Source: a virus
Length of the DNA: 42,564 nucleotides
IMG/VR virus record: IMGVR_UViG_3300023179_000202
Location: 1 to 42,564 of that record
Reading direction: 5' to 3' (one strand)
Shown here one piece after another: positions 34,563-42,564 of this stretch. How positions within the stretch are numbered: the stretch's first letter is position 1; the number at the start of each line of letters is the position of its first letter. The notes below the pieces were generated by a model that saw only the letters and a program-made list of their open reading frames with translations, did no database searches and was not told the origin of the DNA. Position numbers and translations under genes: made by a program.

Positions 34563-36861
34563 CGCCACGTATGCCCCGCAGTTCGCCAGCCAGGCGGACC
34601 GCGAGGCGGAACTGCTGCGGCTGCTTAAGGGCGAGGAAAACGACGCCCTCGGCTATCGCCAGAGCGAGCTGCAGCAGCAGCAAATCGACGCGCTCAAGCA
34701 CTTCTTTGGCGAGCGATACGGCGACGAGGAAGACGGGCGCTCACAGGTCGTCACCCGTGAAGTGTTCGAGACGATCGAATGGACGATCCCGGACCTCATG
34801 CGCGTGTTCGCGGGCGGGAATAACGTCGTCTACCTCGAAGAAACGAGCCAGCAGGACGCGAAGTTTGCGCGGGATGCGGCGGATTATCTCAATTGGGTCT
34901 TTTTCACCGACAACAACGGCTATGAGATCCTGCACGACTTCGCGTTCGACGGTCTGCTGCACCGGCGCGGGTTCATGGCGTGTTACTGGCGCGAAAAGGA
35001 GTATTACGCGCCGGAGACCCTGACCGGGCTTAACATCGCCCAAGTGCAGCAAATCGCCAACGATCCTAACCTTGAGATCGTCGGACAGGACTTCGATAAC
35101 GAGACCGACGCCGGCGGCATCAGCTTGATGGTGCGGCGCGTGAAAGCGTGCGCGCGGGTCGAGATCGTGGGCGTCGCGCCGGAAGACATGCGGCTGAACG
35201 GCCGCGCGGTTGATATCGACAGCGCGCGCTATGTCGGCCGTGTCGTGCGTATGCTGCGCGGCGAGGTTGCGGCCATGTGGCCCGACAAGGCGCAGCAGGT
35301 GCGCGAGTACAGCGGCTCGGCGGTATCTGGCCCGCAGAACATTCGACGCGGGTCGGACGTGCGCATGGTGCGCTTTAACGATCAGAGCGACGACTGGCAG
35401 GCCACGGGCAACAATCCGGCGCAGCAGCTTGAGCTGCTTGAGGAGTATTTGCGCGTTGACTTGAACGGCGACGGTTATCCTGAGCTGATCCGTTCGTACC
35501 GCGTCGGCGATCTGATCCTTGAGGAAAGCGAGGTCAACGAGAACCCCTTCGGCTCGTGGACGCCGATCCGCGTCCCGCATCGGTTCTGGGGCCTCAGCAT
35601 GCACGACATCACAATGGACCTGCAGCGGCGGTCCACGGTGCTGACGCGTGCGGCGCTGGATGCGGTGTATCAGAGTGTCATCAACCGCGAGGCGTTCGAC
35701 AAGAACCGCGTGAACGTTGATGCGCTGTTGGCCACCTACGCCGGCGCGAAGATCCCCGTCGACGGCGACCCTAGCAGCGCGATTATGCCGCTCACGGGCG
35801 GGCTCGATACGGCGAAGACAGCCTGGGACGCGCTCAATCAGTTGACCGCGACCCTTGAGAACCGCACCGGCGCGACGCGGCAGACGCAGGGCGTTGATCC
35901 CGACGCGCTGTTGAAGGGCGCGCACTCGGGCAAGGCGATCGACCTCCTGCAGACGGCCGGCGCCGCGCGCAAGGAGGTGATGGCGCGGAATATGGCTGCG
36001 GGCCTCGAGCGCTTTTTCGGCAAGCTCTACCGGCTCATCTGCCGGCATCAGAACGAGCCCATTCAGACGCGCATCGGCGGCAAGTATGCGACGTTCGACC
36101 CGCGCGAGTGGAACCAAAACCTGCGCGTCCACATCCACACGGGCACGGGTACGGGCAACCGCGACCAGACCGTGGCGGGGCTTAACCTGATTGGCCAGGC
36201 GATGCAGGGCTTTGTGGAAATCGTGGGGCCGGACAATCCGGTGATCACACTGCAGCATCGGTATCGGTGGTTTGAGGAGCTGTGTCGCGCGTTGGGGTAT
36301 CGCAGCGCCGAGCCGTTCGCGGCCGAGCCGCCGGATGTGCCTGTGCAGGGTCCGGACGGTCAACCGCAGGTCGATCCGCAGACGGGCCAACCGGCGACGA
36401 AGCCTTGGACGCCGCCGCCGAAGCCCGACCCGAACATGCAAAAGGTGCAGGCGGACATGCAGGCCACGCAGGCCAAGATGCAGTCTGACACGCAAATGGC
36501 GCAGCTTAAGCACGGCCTTGAGCAGCAGAAGGCGCAGGCCGACGTGCAGATGCAGGAGCGTCGCGCGCAGGCTGACATGGAGGTGGCGCGCTACAAGGCC
36601 GAACTCGACGCGCAGCTTGAACGCGACAAGGCGGCCATGGAAGCGCAGCTCGCGCAGCAGAAGCTCGATGCCGAAATGCAACTGGCCTACGCCAAGCTGC
36701 AGGCCGAGACGCAGTTGGCGCGCGAGAAAATGGAGATCGAGGCCGAGGTTGCGCGGGAAAGCGCCAAGCTGAACGCCAAGGCCAAGGCGGGCGAGAGCGT
36801 CGGCGAGGACGACGACGCGACTCTCCCCGCGTATCGACCCGGCGGGGCGCTCGATGAGTGA
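34552..36861 (+). CDS. P22-like portal protein with long helical barrel (769 aa)
   Basis: Residues 1-600 match the order of P22/SU10-type portals: helical N-terminus, stem and wing region, FEELCRALGY near the core end. From about 625 a Pro-rich linker leads to about 120 residues of uninterrupted Ala/Gln/Glu/Lys helix (QADMQATQAKMQSDTQMAQL and on), equal to the barrel that reaches into the capsid in P22. The ATG lies in the previous gene's last codons. Twelve subunits form the DNA entry channel, binding terminase outside and the adaptor after packaging. Confidence 0.9.
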   Translation: MADSATYAPQFASQADREAELLRLLKGEENDALGYRQSELQQQQIDALKHFFGERYGDEEDGRSQVVTREVFETIEWTIPDLMRVFAGGNNVVYLEETSQQDAKFARDAADYLNWVFFTDNNGYEILHDFAFDGLLHRRGFMACYWREKEYYAPETLTGLNIAQVQQIANDPNLEIVGQDFDNETDAGGISLMVRRVKACARVEIVGVAPEDMRLNGRAVDIDSARYVGRVVRMLRGEVAAMWPDKAQQVREYSGSAVSGPQNIRRGSDVRMVRFNDQSDDWQATGNNPAQQLELLEEYLRVDLNGDGYPELIRSYRVGDLILEESEVNENPFGSWTPIRVPHRFWGLSMHDITMDLQRRSTVLTRAALDAVYQSVINREAFDKNRVNVDALLATYAGAKIPVDGDPSSAIMPLTGGLDTAKTAWDALNQLTATLENRTGATRQTQGVDPDALLKGAHSGKAIDLLQTAGAARKEVMARNMAAGLERFFGKLYRLICRHQNEPIQTRIGGKYATFDPREWNQNLRVHIHTGTGTGNRDQTVAGLNLIGQAMQGFVEIVGPDNPVITLQHRYRWFEELCRALGYRSAEPFAAEPPDVPVQGPDGQPQVDPQTGQPATKPWTPPPKPDPNMQKVQADMQATQAKMQSDTQMAQLKHGLEQQKAQADVQMQERRAQADMEVARYKAELDAQLERDKAAMEAQLAQQKLDAEMQLAYAKLQAETQLAREKMEIEAEVARESAKLNAKAKAGESVGEDDDATLPAYRPGGALDE

Positions 36862-37144
36862 CCGCATCGAACGGCTGCGCGAGATGCTGGCTGACGCGGA
36901 AAGCGCGCGCCGCATCAGGGAAGAACCATTCTGGGCGAAGGCCTGGACGGAAATCGAGCGGGAGTTGCTTGGGCGGCTGCTCGACCTTGGACCTGACGAT
37001 GATGAGGCGCGCTGGCGTCTGTCGCAGGCCATCAACGTGACGCGACGGCTGCGAAGCCTTGTCGAGTCTGAAGGGGCAACGCGGGATCAGATCATCCGTG
37101 AACTGGACCGCTTAGAGGGCCGGGTTATGCCGGCTGTTGCATAG
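36854..37144 (+). CDS. Small helical head-module protein (96 aa)
   Basis: Overlaps the portal gene by 8 bases. All-helical and charged (DRIERLREMLADAESARRIR, WRLSQAINVTRRLRSLVESE). Podoviruses with SU10-type capsids often have such a small gene between portal and scaffold; its function is not known. Not a recognised enzyme. Confidence 0.65.
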   Translation: MSDRIERLREMLADAESARRIREEPFWAKAWTEIERELLGRLLDLGPDDDEARWRLSQAINVTRRLRSLVESEGATRDQIIRELDRLEGRVMPAVA

Positions 37145-37154
37145 GGAATAGCGC

Positions 37155-38189
37155 ATGTCGGATTTGATCGGCGAAGATGCGTCCGTCGTTGCGGCGACGC
37201 AAAAGATCCTCGCACTTGGCCCCGCGGCTTGGGGCGATGAGGCGCCGGCTGCACCTCCGAAGCAGCGCGAAAACCGTCTCGACCGTGACCCCATCGAACG
37301 TGAGACCAGCACTGACCTCGCCGACGCCGAACAGGAACAGGCCGAGGCGCAGGCTGAGCAGAAGTCGGACGACAAGGCGCCTGCCGAGGCTGCGGATGCC
37401 GACTTCATCGAAATTCCCGGCGAGGAAGGCCAAGAGGCGGAAAAGGTTCCGCTGGCTCAAGCCGTGGAGGCAATCAAGCAGATGCGAGCGCTGCAAGGCG
37501 ACGTCGCGTCGGCCGTGAACAAGGCGGAGGCCGAGTATCAGGCGAAGGTCGATCAGGGCTTGAGCGAAATGGCGCGCGTTTATGACGCCGTCATCAACCA
37601 GGCGCGGACTGTCATTCAGTCCATGCCGACGCCGCAACCCCCGGATCGGTCCCTGATCACGCAGGATCCGGAAGTCTATCAACTGCTCCTGCAGCAGTAT
37701 GAACATCAGGTGCAATTGCTGAGCGCCGCGGAACAGCGCGCACAGCAAGCGGCGGCCGAGCAGGCGCAAGTGCGCCAGCAACAGGCGGCTTTGCGCATGC
37801 AGCGCGAGAACGAGCGGCTGGGTCGGTACATTCCAGAATGGAAAGACGACAAGAGCCGGGCGGACCTCGCGTCGCGCATGAGCGATTTCATGGCGAAAAC
37901 GTACGGGCTCGACGAGGCGACCATGAACGAGGTCGCTTTCGATCACCGCCTTGTTCGCGCCATGCACGAACTCATGACGCTCAAGGCGCAGGCCGTGAAA
38001 GCCCCTGAGGTTCGCAAGGAAGTGCAGGAGAGGGCCCCGAAGATCACGAAGGCCGCCCCGTCGCAACAACGCGCGCCGGACGGTCGATTTGTGAGCGACG
38101 CGGCGAGGCAGTTGAAGGAAACCGGCTCTGAGGACGCGGCAGCGCGTTTGTTCCTGACCGACCCGAGGTTCAAGTCGCTCTTTGCATGA
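37155..38189 (+). CDS. Capsid scaffolding protein (344 aa)
   Basis: An acidic, Gln/Ala/Glu-rich, largely helical protein with disordered N-terminus, a central coiled coil (about 170-225, QLLSAAEQRAQQAAAEQAQV) and a basic C-terminus (PSQQRAPDGRF and the final FLTDPRFKSLF). This composition directly before the capsid gene is the standard scaffold arrangement; the basic C-terminus would bind capsid protein. It guides prohead assembly and leaves before packaging. No protease is encoded nearby, as in P22, where scaffold exits intact. Confidence 0.82.
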   Translation: MSDLIGEDASVVAATQKILALGPAAWGDEAPAAPPKQRENRLDRDPIERETSTDLADAEQEQAEAQAEQKSDDKAPAEAADADFIEIPGEEGQEAEKVPLAQAVEAIKQMRALQGDVASAVNKAEAEYQAKVDQGLSEMARVYDAVINQARTVIQSMPTPQPPDRSLITQDPEVYQLLLQQYEHQVQLLSAAEQRAQQAAAEQAQVRQQQAALRMQRENERLGRYIPEWKDDKSRADLASRMSDFMAKTYGLDEATMNEVAFDHRLVRAMHELMTLKAQAVKAPEVRKEVQERAPKITKAAPSQQRAPDGRFVSDAARQLKETGSEDAAARLFLTDPRFKSLFA

Positions 38190-38220
38190 CGCTCATCACC
38201 ACCAACGATGAGGTTATGAG

Positions 38221-39192
38221 ATGACGAACTATACGACTTACTCTCAGATCGGTATTCGTGAAGACCTCACGAATGCTATCTATGACGTGACCCCACTCGA
38301 TTTTCCGTTTCTAACGACGATTCAGCGCGGCGCCCCCGCCAAGAACCGCTTCATCGAATGGCAGACGGACGTGCTGGCCAGCGCCTCGACGACCTCGCAG
38401 GCGATCGAAGGCGCGGCGGCTTCGTACAGCACGGCGACGCCGACGGTCCGGCTGCGGAATTTCACGTCGATCGTGCAGAAGAGCATCGAAGTGTCGGGCA
38501 CGGCACAAGCGGTGACGACGGCGGGGCGCGAGGAAGAACTCGCGTACCAGATCGCCAAGCGCTCAAAGGAAATCAAGCGCGACATGGAAGGCCAGCTCAC
38601 GCAGAACATCGCGTCGCGCGCTGGCTCTACGCTGACGGCGCGTCGTGCTGCGGGCTATGAGGCCTGGATCACCACGAACACGTCGCGCGGCACGGGCGGC
38701 GCCAACGGCGGTTACACCGCTGCGGGCACGGTCACGGCGGCGACGGACGCTTCGTCCACGAACCAGCGGACCTTCACGGAAACGCGCTTGAAAGCCGTCA
38801 TTCAGCAATGCTGGTCTTCGGGCGGCAATCCGAACCTCGTCATCGTGGGCCCGGTCAACAAGCAAAAGGCATCCGCCTTCGCCGGCATCACGACGAAATA
38901 CACGGACTTCGGCAATGCGGGATCGTCGACCAGCCTGACGATCGTCGCCGCCGCAGACATGTATTTGAGCGATTTCGGGAAATTGAAGATTGTCCCAAAC
39001 CGCTTTAGTCGAGAAAGGACGGCGATGGTCATCGACCCGGAATACTGGTCGATCCATTACTTGCGCCCATTCGCGGTCAACCCGATCGCCAAAGTCGGGG
39101 ACTCGGAGCGCAGGCAGATGCTCGTCGAGTTCACGCTGTGCAGTCGAAACCAGCGAGCGAGCGGCGTGGTGGCGGATCTGACCGTTACTTAG
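38221..39192 (+). CDS. Major capsid protein, SU10/DUF5309-like (323 aa)
   Basis: MTNYTTYSQIGIREDLTNAI followed by DVTPLDFPFLTTIQRGAPAK is the N-terminus of the SU10-type capsid family, an HK97 fold. GREEELAYQIAKRSKEIKRD forms the long spine helix, and SDFGKLKIVPNRFS and EYWSIHYLRPFAV lie in the axial domain. Thirty-one bases separate it from the scaffold gene and a terminator-like hairpin follows, which would help to raise its expression over downstream genes. Confidence 0.92.
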   Translation: MTNYTTYSQIGIREDLTNAIYDVTPLDFPFLTTIQRGAPAKNRFIEWQTDVLASASTTSQAIEGAAASYSTATPTVRLRNFTSIVQKSIEVSGTAQAVTTAGREEELAYQIAKRSKEIKRDMEGQLTQNIASRAGSTLTARRAAGYEAWITTNTSRGTGGANGGYTAAGTVTAATDASSTNQRTFTETRLKAVIQQCWSSGGNPNLVIVGPVNKQKASAFAGITTKYTDFGNAGSSTSLTIVAAADMYLSDFGKLKIVPNRFSRERTAMVIDPEYWSIHYLRPFAVNPIAKVGDSERRQMLVEFTLCSRNQRASGVVADLTVT

Positions 39193-39199
39193 GCCTAAC

Positions 39200-39231
39200 C
39201 GGGGCGGCTTTCGGGCCGCCCCATTATTTTC
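39200..39231 (+). terminator. Hairpin after the capsid gene (partial terminator)
   Basis: GGGGCGGC (39201-39208) pairs with GCCGCCCC (39215-39222) around TTTCGG, followed by ATTATTTTC. The T run is interrupted, so read-through is expected; late genes continue 21 bases later. Likely attenuates downstream genes or stabilises the capsid mRNA. Confidence 0.75.
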
Positions 39232-39252
39232 AGCAGCAGGAGAGCGACCGCA

Positions 39253-39654
39253 ATGGCGGACGAGAACGACAACGGCGAAGACCCGAACATCGAATTGGCT
39301 CCGATCAAGCGCGGACCGGGCCGGCCGCCGAAAGAGCAGGCGCCGGAGCCCAAACAGGACGTGGCGACCGCGCTCAGCAAGGTCCTGGCGCAGGCGCTCG
39401 GCGAGGCTGTTGGGTCACGGGAGCCGGAAGTTCGGCTTCCGGACGATGCGCGCGAAGTGCGGTTGAAAGCGAACAGACCGTTCCACGTTGCCGCAGAACA
39501 TCTCGCCCTGTCGCAAATCCAAGGGTCGGTCTACGGCATGGACGGCATGGGCCTGCAGGTCGAGCAGAACCAATCGTTCGTCGTGCGGCCTGGTCCGCAT
39601 GTGGACTACCTGCTCGAGCACGGCTTCGCGCGGCCTGAGAAGGTGCAGCAATGA
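39253..39654 (+). CDS. Head-tail region protein with AT-hook-like motif (133 aa)
   Basis: GGAG precedes the ATG. Residues 17-27 (PIKRGPGRPPK) are an AT-hook-like basic patch after an acidic N-terminus. The C-terminal part is a small domain ending LVEQ-type strands and YLLEHGFARPEKVQQ. It may be a virion protein touching DNA, but no family is recognised. The stop overlaps the next start by ATGA. Confidence 0.6.
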   Translation: MADENDNGEDPNIELAPIKRGPGRPPKEQAPEPKQDVATALSKVLAQALGEAVGSREPEVRLPDDAREVRLKANRPFHVAAEHLALSQIQGSVYGMDGMGLQVEQNQSFVVRPGPHVDYLLEHGFARPEKVQQ

Positions 39655-39995
39655 GCGTGCTTCTAGATGTCGACCCGTGGGGCGGCGTGCAAACGATGTC
39701 CTACGACCACGTCACCGGCAATTTGACGATCGCGCACACGACGGACATCCAGGCCATCCTGGACAACAACGCCGAGCTGGCGAACGGCTTCCAGAAGAAG
39801 GGCGACTGGTGGCCCGTAGCGTCGATCCCTCTGGTCGTGCTCGCCGACTGGCTCAAGGAATACGAGACGGAAAGCGGCCGCACGATCGGCGATCCGTTCT
39901 CGAACGACGAGGACTGGAACAAGTGGGTTTACGGCCGCCTCGACAGCAATGAGTTTTTGAAGCTGCGCACCGGCCATTTCAGGATTGGCCGATGA
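39651..39995 (+). CDS. Conserved head-tail region protein (114 aa)
   Basis: MSVLLDVDPWGGVQTMSYDH, then DWWPVASIPLVVLADWLKEY and a C-terminal helix-strand (LRTGHFRIG). The pattern 'ASIP-x-x-V-x-x-x-W' occurs in small proteins next to the capsid gene in podoviruses; function unknown. It is coupled to both neighbours by four-base overlaps. Confidence 0.6.
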   Translation: MSVLLDVDPWGGVQTMSYDHVTGNLTIAHTTDIQAILDNNAELANGFQKKGDWWPVASIPLVVLADWLKEYETESGRTIGDPFSNDEDWNKWVYGRLDSNEFLKLRTGHFRIGR

Positions 39996-41374
39996 ACGAG
40001 CGCGGGATCGATAGCGAGATCGAGCGCCTGATCGAGAAGGCGCAAGAGGCCGTCGAGGTCAGCGATTGGGGCCGGGTCATCATCACGTGTGATGAAATCT
40101 TGCGCCGTGATCCGAAGCAGGAGGATGCGCTGTTTCTGGCGGGGACGGCGTTTCTGAGCGGCGCCAATCCGGGTCTGGCGCTGCAGATGTTCAACACGGC
40201 GCGGCAGGCGACGAGCGATCAGCGCAAACTGGCGGCGATTTGGAACAACATCGGCGCGTGCTTGCAGGACAACCACCCGGACGAGGCATACAAGGCGCTG
40301 ATGAAGGCGCTGGAGTATGGTGAGCCGCGCGAGACCTACGACAACCTCTGCAACGTGGCGTCACAGATCGGCCGGCACGCTGAGGCGCTGGAGTGGGCGG
40401 ACAAGAGCGAGCAAGAGAGCCGCAAGGATGCGAGCTATAACCGCTCGTTTGCGCTTTTCAGCCTTGGTCGCTGGAAAGAGGCGTGGGCGGCGTTCGACAA
40501 GGCGGTCCCCAACCGCGACGGCGCGGCTCGCTCGTTCGGCTTCCCGCGTTGGAATGGCAAGTCGGGACGGCCGGTCATCCATGGGGAACAGGGCATCGGC
40601 GATGAAATCCTGTTTCTGTCCATGCTGCCGAAGGACTTCGACGGCGTGATCGAGTGCAACGCCCGCAACGTCGGGCTGGTGCAGCGGTCGTTCCGCAATG
40701 CCTCCGTGTACGGCACGATCGGCGAGAACGTCATCGACTGGTGCGAGATTGAAGAGCCGACACACGAAATCGAGATGGGCGGGCTTGGCACATTGTTTGC
40801 GCCGGAGCCGTACCGTCGTGGCGGCTTCCTGAAAGCGGACCCCGCTAAGGTCGCGATGTTCAAAGCTTGGCTCGACGGCGCGGCGAAGAGCCCGATCCGC
40901 ATCGGCGTGGCGTGGACGGGCGGCTCGTGGAGCACGGGCCGGATGCGCCGGAGCCTGCCGTTCGAGGATGCGCAGCGGCTGCTGACCATTCCAGGCGTGA
41001 CGACGGTCTGCCTTGAGTATGACGACCGAACGAAACTGCTCGAGCCCAGGAAGCACGTGCTCTATCCGAAGTGGGCCGTTCAGAAGGGGGCCGACATGGA
41101 CGACCTGGCGGCGCTGGTGTCGTCGCTTGATCTCGTGATCGCGCCGACGACCAGCATCGTGGATTTGTGCGGGGCGCTCGGCGTTCCGTGCTGGGCCATG
41201 GTCGATGCGCATCCGCAGTGGCGATACTCGCCGCTCGCCGGCAAGGATCAGATGTGGTTTTACGAGAACGTGCGCACGTTCCGTCAGAAGCCGGACGAGA
41301 AGACGTGGGGTCGTGTGGTCAACGAAATCCGCAAGGCGATTGCCGAGCGTTGGCCGCAAGAGAAGGCGGCATGA
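39992..41374 (+). CDS. TPR-glycosyltransferase fusion (460 aa)
   Basis: Residues 10-175 are tetratricopeptide repeats (e.g. AIWNNIGACLQDNHPDEAYK, then YNRSFALFSLGRWKEAWAAF). The rest is a GT-B-type glycosyltransferase like family 9/41 enzymes: HGEQGIGDEILFLSMLP (197-213), IRIGVAWTGG (302-311), and the nucleotide-sugar site APTTSIVDLCGALGVPCWAM (384-403). TPR-GT fusions often glycosylate proteins or surface sugars. It overlaps the acyltransferase gene (ATGA) and the previous gene (ATGA), so it is expressed with capsid and tail genes. Target unknown; a virion protein or host surface sugar is inferred. Confidence 0.82.
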   Translation: MNERGIDSEIERLIEKAQEAVEVSDWGRVIITCDEILRRDPKQEDALFLAGTAFLSGANPGLALQMFNTARQATSDQRKLAAIWNNIGACLQDNHPDEAYKALMKALEYGEPRETYDNLCNVASQIGRHAEALEWADKSEQESRKDASYNRSFALFSLGRWKEAWAAFDKAVPNRDGAARSFGFPRWNGKSGRPVIHGEQGIGDEILFLSMLPKDFDGVIECNARNVGLVQRSFRNASVYGTIGENVIDWCEIEEPTHEIEMGGLGTLFAPEPYRRGGFLKADPAKVAMFKAWLDGAAKSPIRIGVAWTGGSWSTGRMRRSLPFEDAQRLLTIPGVTTVCLEYDDRTKLLEPRKHVLYPKWAVQKGADMDDLAALVSSLDLVIAPTTSIVDLCGALGVPCWAMVDAHPQWRYSPLAGKDQMWFYENVRTFRQKPDEKTWGRVVNEIRKAIAERWPQEKAA

Positions 41375-41913
41375 TCGAGCGCCCCGACGTGTTCGTGCAC
41401 CCGATGGCGGTCGTGCATGACGACTGCAAGATCGGCAAGGGCACGAAGATTTGGCAGTTCGCATCGATCCTGCGCGGCGCAGAGTTGGGCGAGGACTGCA
41501 CGGTTGCGAGCGGCGCGTGTTTCGACGGAAGCCGCGCCGGCAATCGCACGATCCTGAGCCACAATTTGGCGGCGGGGCCGGGCTTTTGGCTGGGCGACGA
41601 CGTGTTCATTGGCCCGAACTGCTGTCTCGGGAATGACGCGTGGCCTCGAGCGCGCAAGGACGGGTTCGACGTGCGCGCGTTTGACGGCACGCGCTGGGCG
41701 ATCGTGATCGAACACGGCGCGAGCGTTGGTGCGATGTCGATGGTCCTGCCGGGCGTCACGATCGGCAGGAATGCGATGATCGCAGCGGGCTCGGTGGTCA
41801 GCAAGAACGTTCCGGCCAATCATCTGTACGTGAAGGGCGTGTGCAAGCCGATCTTGCGCGAAGCGGATCGGATGCGCTACGCGCAGGAAGAGTTCGGGTT
41901 GGTGCGGCAATGA
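41371..41913 (+). CDS. WbpD/WlbB-like sugar N-acyltransferase (180 aa)
   Basis: HPMAVVHDDCKIGKGTKIWQ opens a left-handed beta-helix of hexapeptide repeats (IGKGTK, LGEDCT, LGDDVF, IGRNAM). The order HPxAxV, IWxF, DDVFIGPNCCLGND, PGVTIGRNAMIAAGSVVSK is that of trimeric acetyltransferases which acetylate a 3- or 4-amino group of UDP/dTDP sugars. No aminotransferase partner is encoded, so it must use a host sugar. It sits between two glycosyltransferases with four-base overlaps. Confidence 0.85.
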   Translation: MIERPDVFVHPMAVVHDDCKIGKGTKIWQFASILRGAELGEDCTVASGACFDGSRAGNRTILSHNLAAGPGFWLGDDVFIGPNCCLGNDAWPRARKDGFDVRAFDGTRWAIVIEHGASVGAMSMVLPGVTIGRNAMIAAGSVVSKNVPANHLYVKGVCKPILREADRMRYAQEEFGLVRQ

Positions 41914-42533
41914 TCACTGTTGCCACGCTGCTCTGGCAGTCGAACGCGCACAGTCTGCCCACGTCCTGCTGCTATGACGAGACGTGGGCCGAGAAGCTGT
42001 ACCGCGGCTTTGCGCGCAATCTGACGCAGCCGTTCCGGTTTGTGGTGTTCACGGATAGGCCGCGCCGGTTCGGCATTCCGATTGAGCAGCGGGCCATCCG
42101 CGAGGATCCGCCGACCTATGCGTGCTGCCTTGAACCGTACCGCATGGACGTGCCCATGATCCTTGTGGGGCTCGACACAATCGTGACGGGCAACATCGAC
42201 CACCTCGCCGAGTATTGCCTGACGGCGGACAAGGTGGCGGTGCCGCGTGATCCGATCTTCACGGATACCGTGTGCGACGGCGTGCATCTGGTGCCAGCGG
42301 GCTTTGCGCATTGGTACGAGGAGGCGGCCGGCGCGAACGACATGGAGTTCATTCGGTCCCGCAAGGATCAGGTGAACGTCATCGACGACATGTGGCCCGG
42401 CCATGTGCGCTCGTATCGGTGCGACATCAAGCCGAACGGCTTCGGCGACACGCGCATTGCGTATTTTCATGGCGCTGAGAAGGCCCATGAGATCATCGAC
42501 CGTGAGCCGTGGGTTCGGAGGCACTGGCAGTAA
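41910..42533 (+). CDS. Short GT-A-like glycosyltransferase, right copy
   Basis: Same 207-residue protein as at 181-804 with Lys/Glu, Gly/Ala, Leu/Met, Thr/Pro and Lys/Asn differences. GLDTIVTGNID (87-97) and FHGAEKAHE near the end are kept. It is last in the three-gene sugar cassette and is followed directly by the adaptor start, which continues at 805 on a circular map. The 3' 96 bases are part of the exact 127-bp repeat. Confidence 0.78.
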   Translation: MITVATLLWQSNAHSLPTSCCYDETWAEKLYRGFARNLTQPFRFVVFTDRPRRFGIPIEQRAIREDPPTYACCLEPYRMDVPMILVGLDTIVTGNIDHLAEYCLTADKVAVPRDPIFTDTVCDGVHLVPAGFAHWYEEAAGANDMEFIRSRKDQVNVIDDMWPGHVRSYRCDIKPNGFGDTRIAYFHGAEKAHEIIDREPWVRRHWQ

Positions 42534-42564
42534 ATGGCGCTGACGAACTACGGCACGCTCCGCG
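42438..42564 (+). repeat. 127-bp exact repeat, right copy
   Basis: Identical to 709-835 and running to the last base. It contains the end of the glycosyltransferase gene and the first 31 bases of the adaptor gene (42534-42564), showing where the circle closes. Confidence 0.95.
42534..42564 (+). CDS. Start of adaptor gene, cut by window end
   Basis: The first ten codons of the head-tail adaptor, identical to 805-835. This is the same gene reached again around the circle, not a second adaptor. Confidence 0.9.
   Translation, partial: MALTNYGTLR

Noticed and set aside
34741-37035. 764-codon open frame antisense to the portal gene
   Set aside because: It follows the codon phase of the portal gene in GC-rich DNA, is Arg/Leu/His-rich without domain order, and the portal frame is certain.
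709-42564. Biological direct terminal repeats of a linear genome
   Set aside because: The left copy is not at the left end but at 709-835, and the length equals an assembler k-mer.
1-42564. CRISPR arrays and insertion sequences
   Set aside because: No regularly spaced repeats of suitable length and no transposase were found on either strand.

Overview
This window is one essentially complete temperate phage or prophage genome of an alphaproteobacterium. It has high GC content, a P22/SU10-like podovirus head-tail module, a tyrosine integrase, a CI/Cro-type switch and an attP made from the 3' half of a tRNA-Gly(UCC) gene. A homologue of GcrA, the alphaproteobacterial cell-cycle regulator, and a visible scarcity of GANTC sites point to a host with CcrM-type methylation. 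The last 127 bases (42438-42564) repeat 709-835 exactly. The sequence before each copy is the same two genes in diverged form. The simplest reading is a circular map of 41,729 bp whose first 708 bases are a strain variant joined on by the assembler; a real tandem duplication is the alternative.

Layout, read as a circle. The late operon runs rightward from 31673: small membrane proteins, terminase (32492-34034), portal, scaffold, SU10-type capsid protein, two small proteins, then a sugar-modification cassette (TPR glycosyltransferase, hexapeptide acyltransferase, GT-A-like protein, 39992-42533). It continues at 805 with adaptor, GNAT-like protein, beta-propeller tail protein, three long ejection/internal proteins, tail fibre, fibre-assembly protein, spanin pair, holin-like protein and a 501-residue membrane protein, ending at 13597. 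No endolysin was recognised. Next comes an accessory island beside attP (13638-15106): a leftward membrane protein gene with its own terminator, two 12-bp palindromic operators, and a rightward pair encoding a ribbon-helix-helix-like protein and an unknown protein.

From 24478 down to 15166 a leftward early operon of about 27 tightly overlapping, mostly tiny genes ends with the integrase. It carries a Dam-type and a C5 DNA methyltransferase, a ParB-like protein, an SSB-like protein and several very small Cys-rich or membrane proteins, seven of them shorter than 60 codons. The switch lies at 24485-25000: a short XRE repressor lacking a peptidase domain, a divergent Cro-like gene, and four 17-bp operators of the form (G/C)TTAC-N7-GTAA(C/G), two beside each early promoter region, as in lambda OL/OR.

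Rightward early genes (25000-31473) encode Cro-like protein, GcrA homologue, SNF2-type helicase, an amino-DNA methyltransferase, a primase-polymerase/RepA-type ATPase, a DUF1064 nuclease-like protein and a winged-helix protein, and end at a strong terminator (31521-31553). Between primase and DUF1064 genes lies a 100-bp block of 10-bp iterons and a 50-bp dyad, the best candidate for a replication origin or RNA switch.
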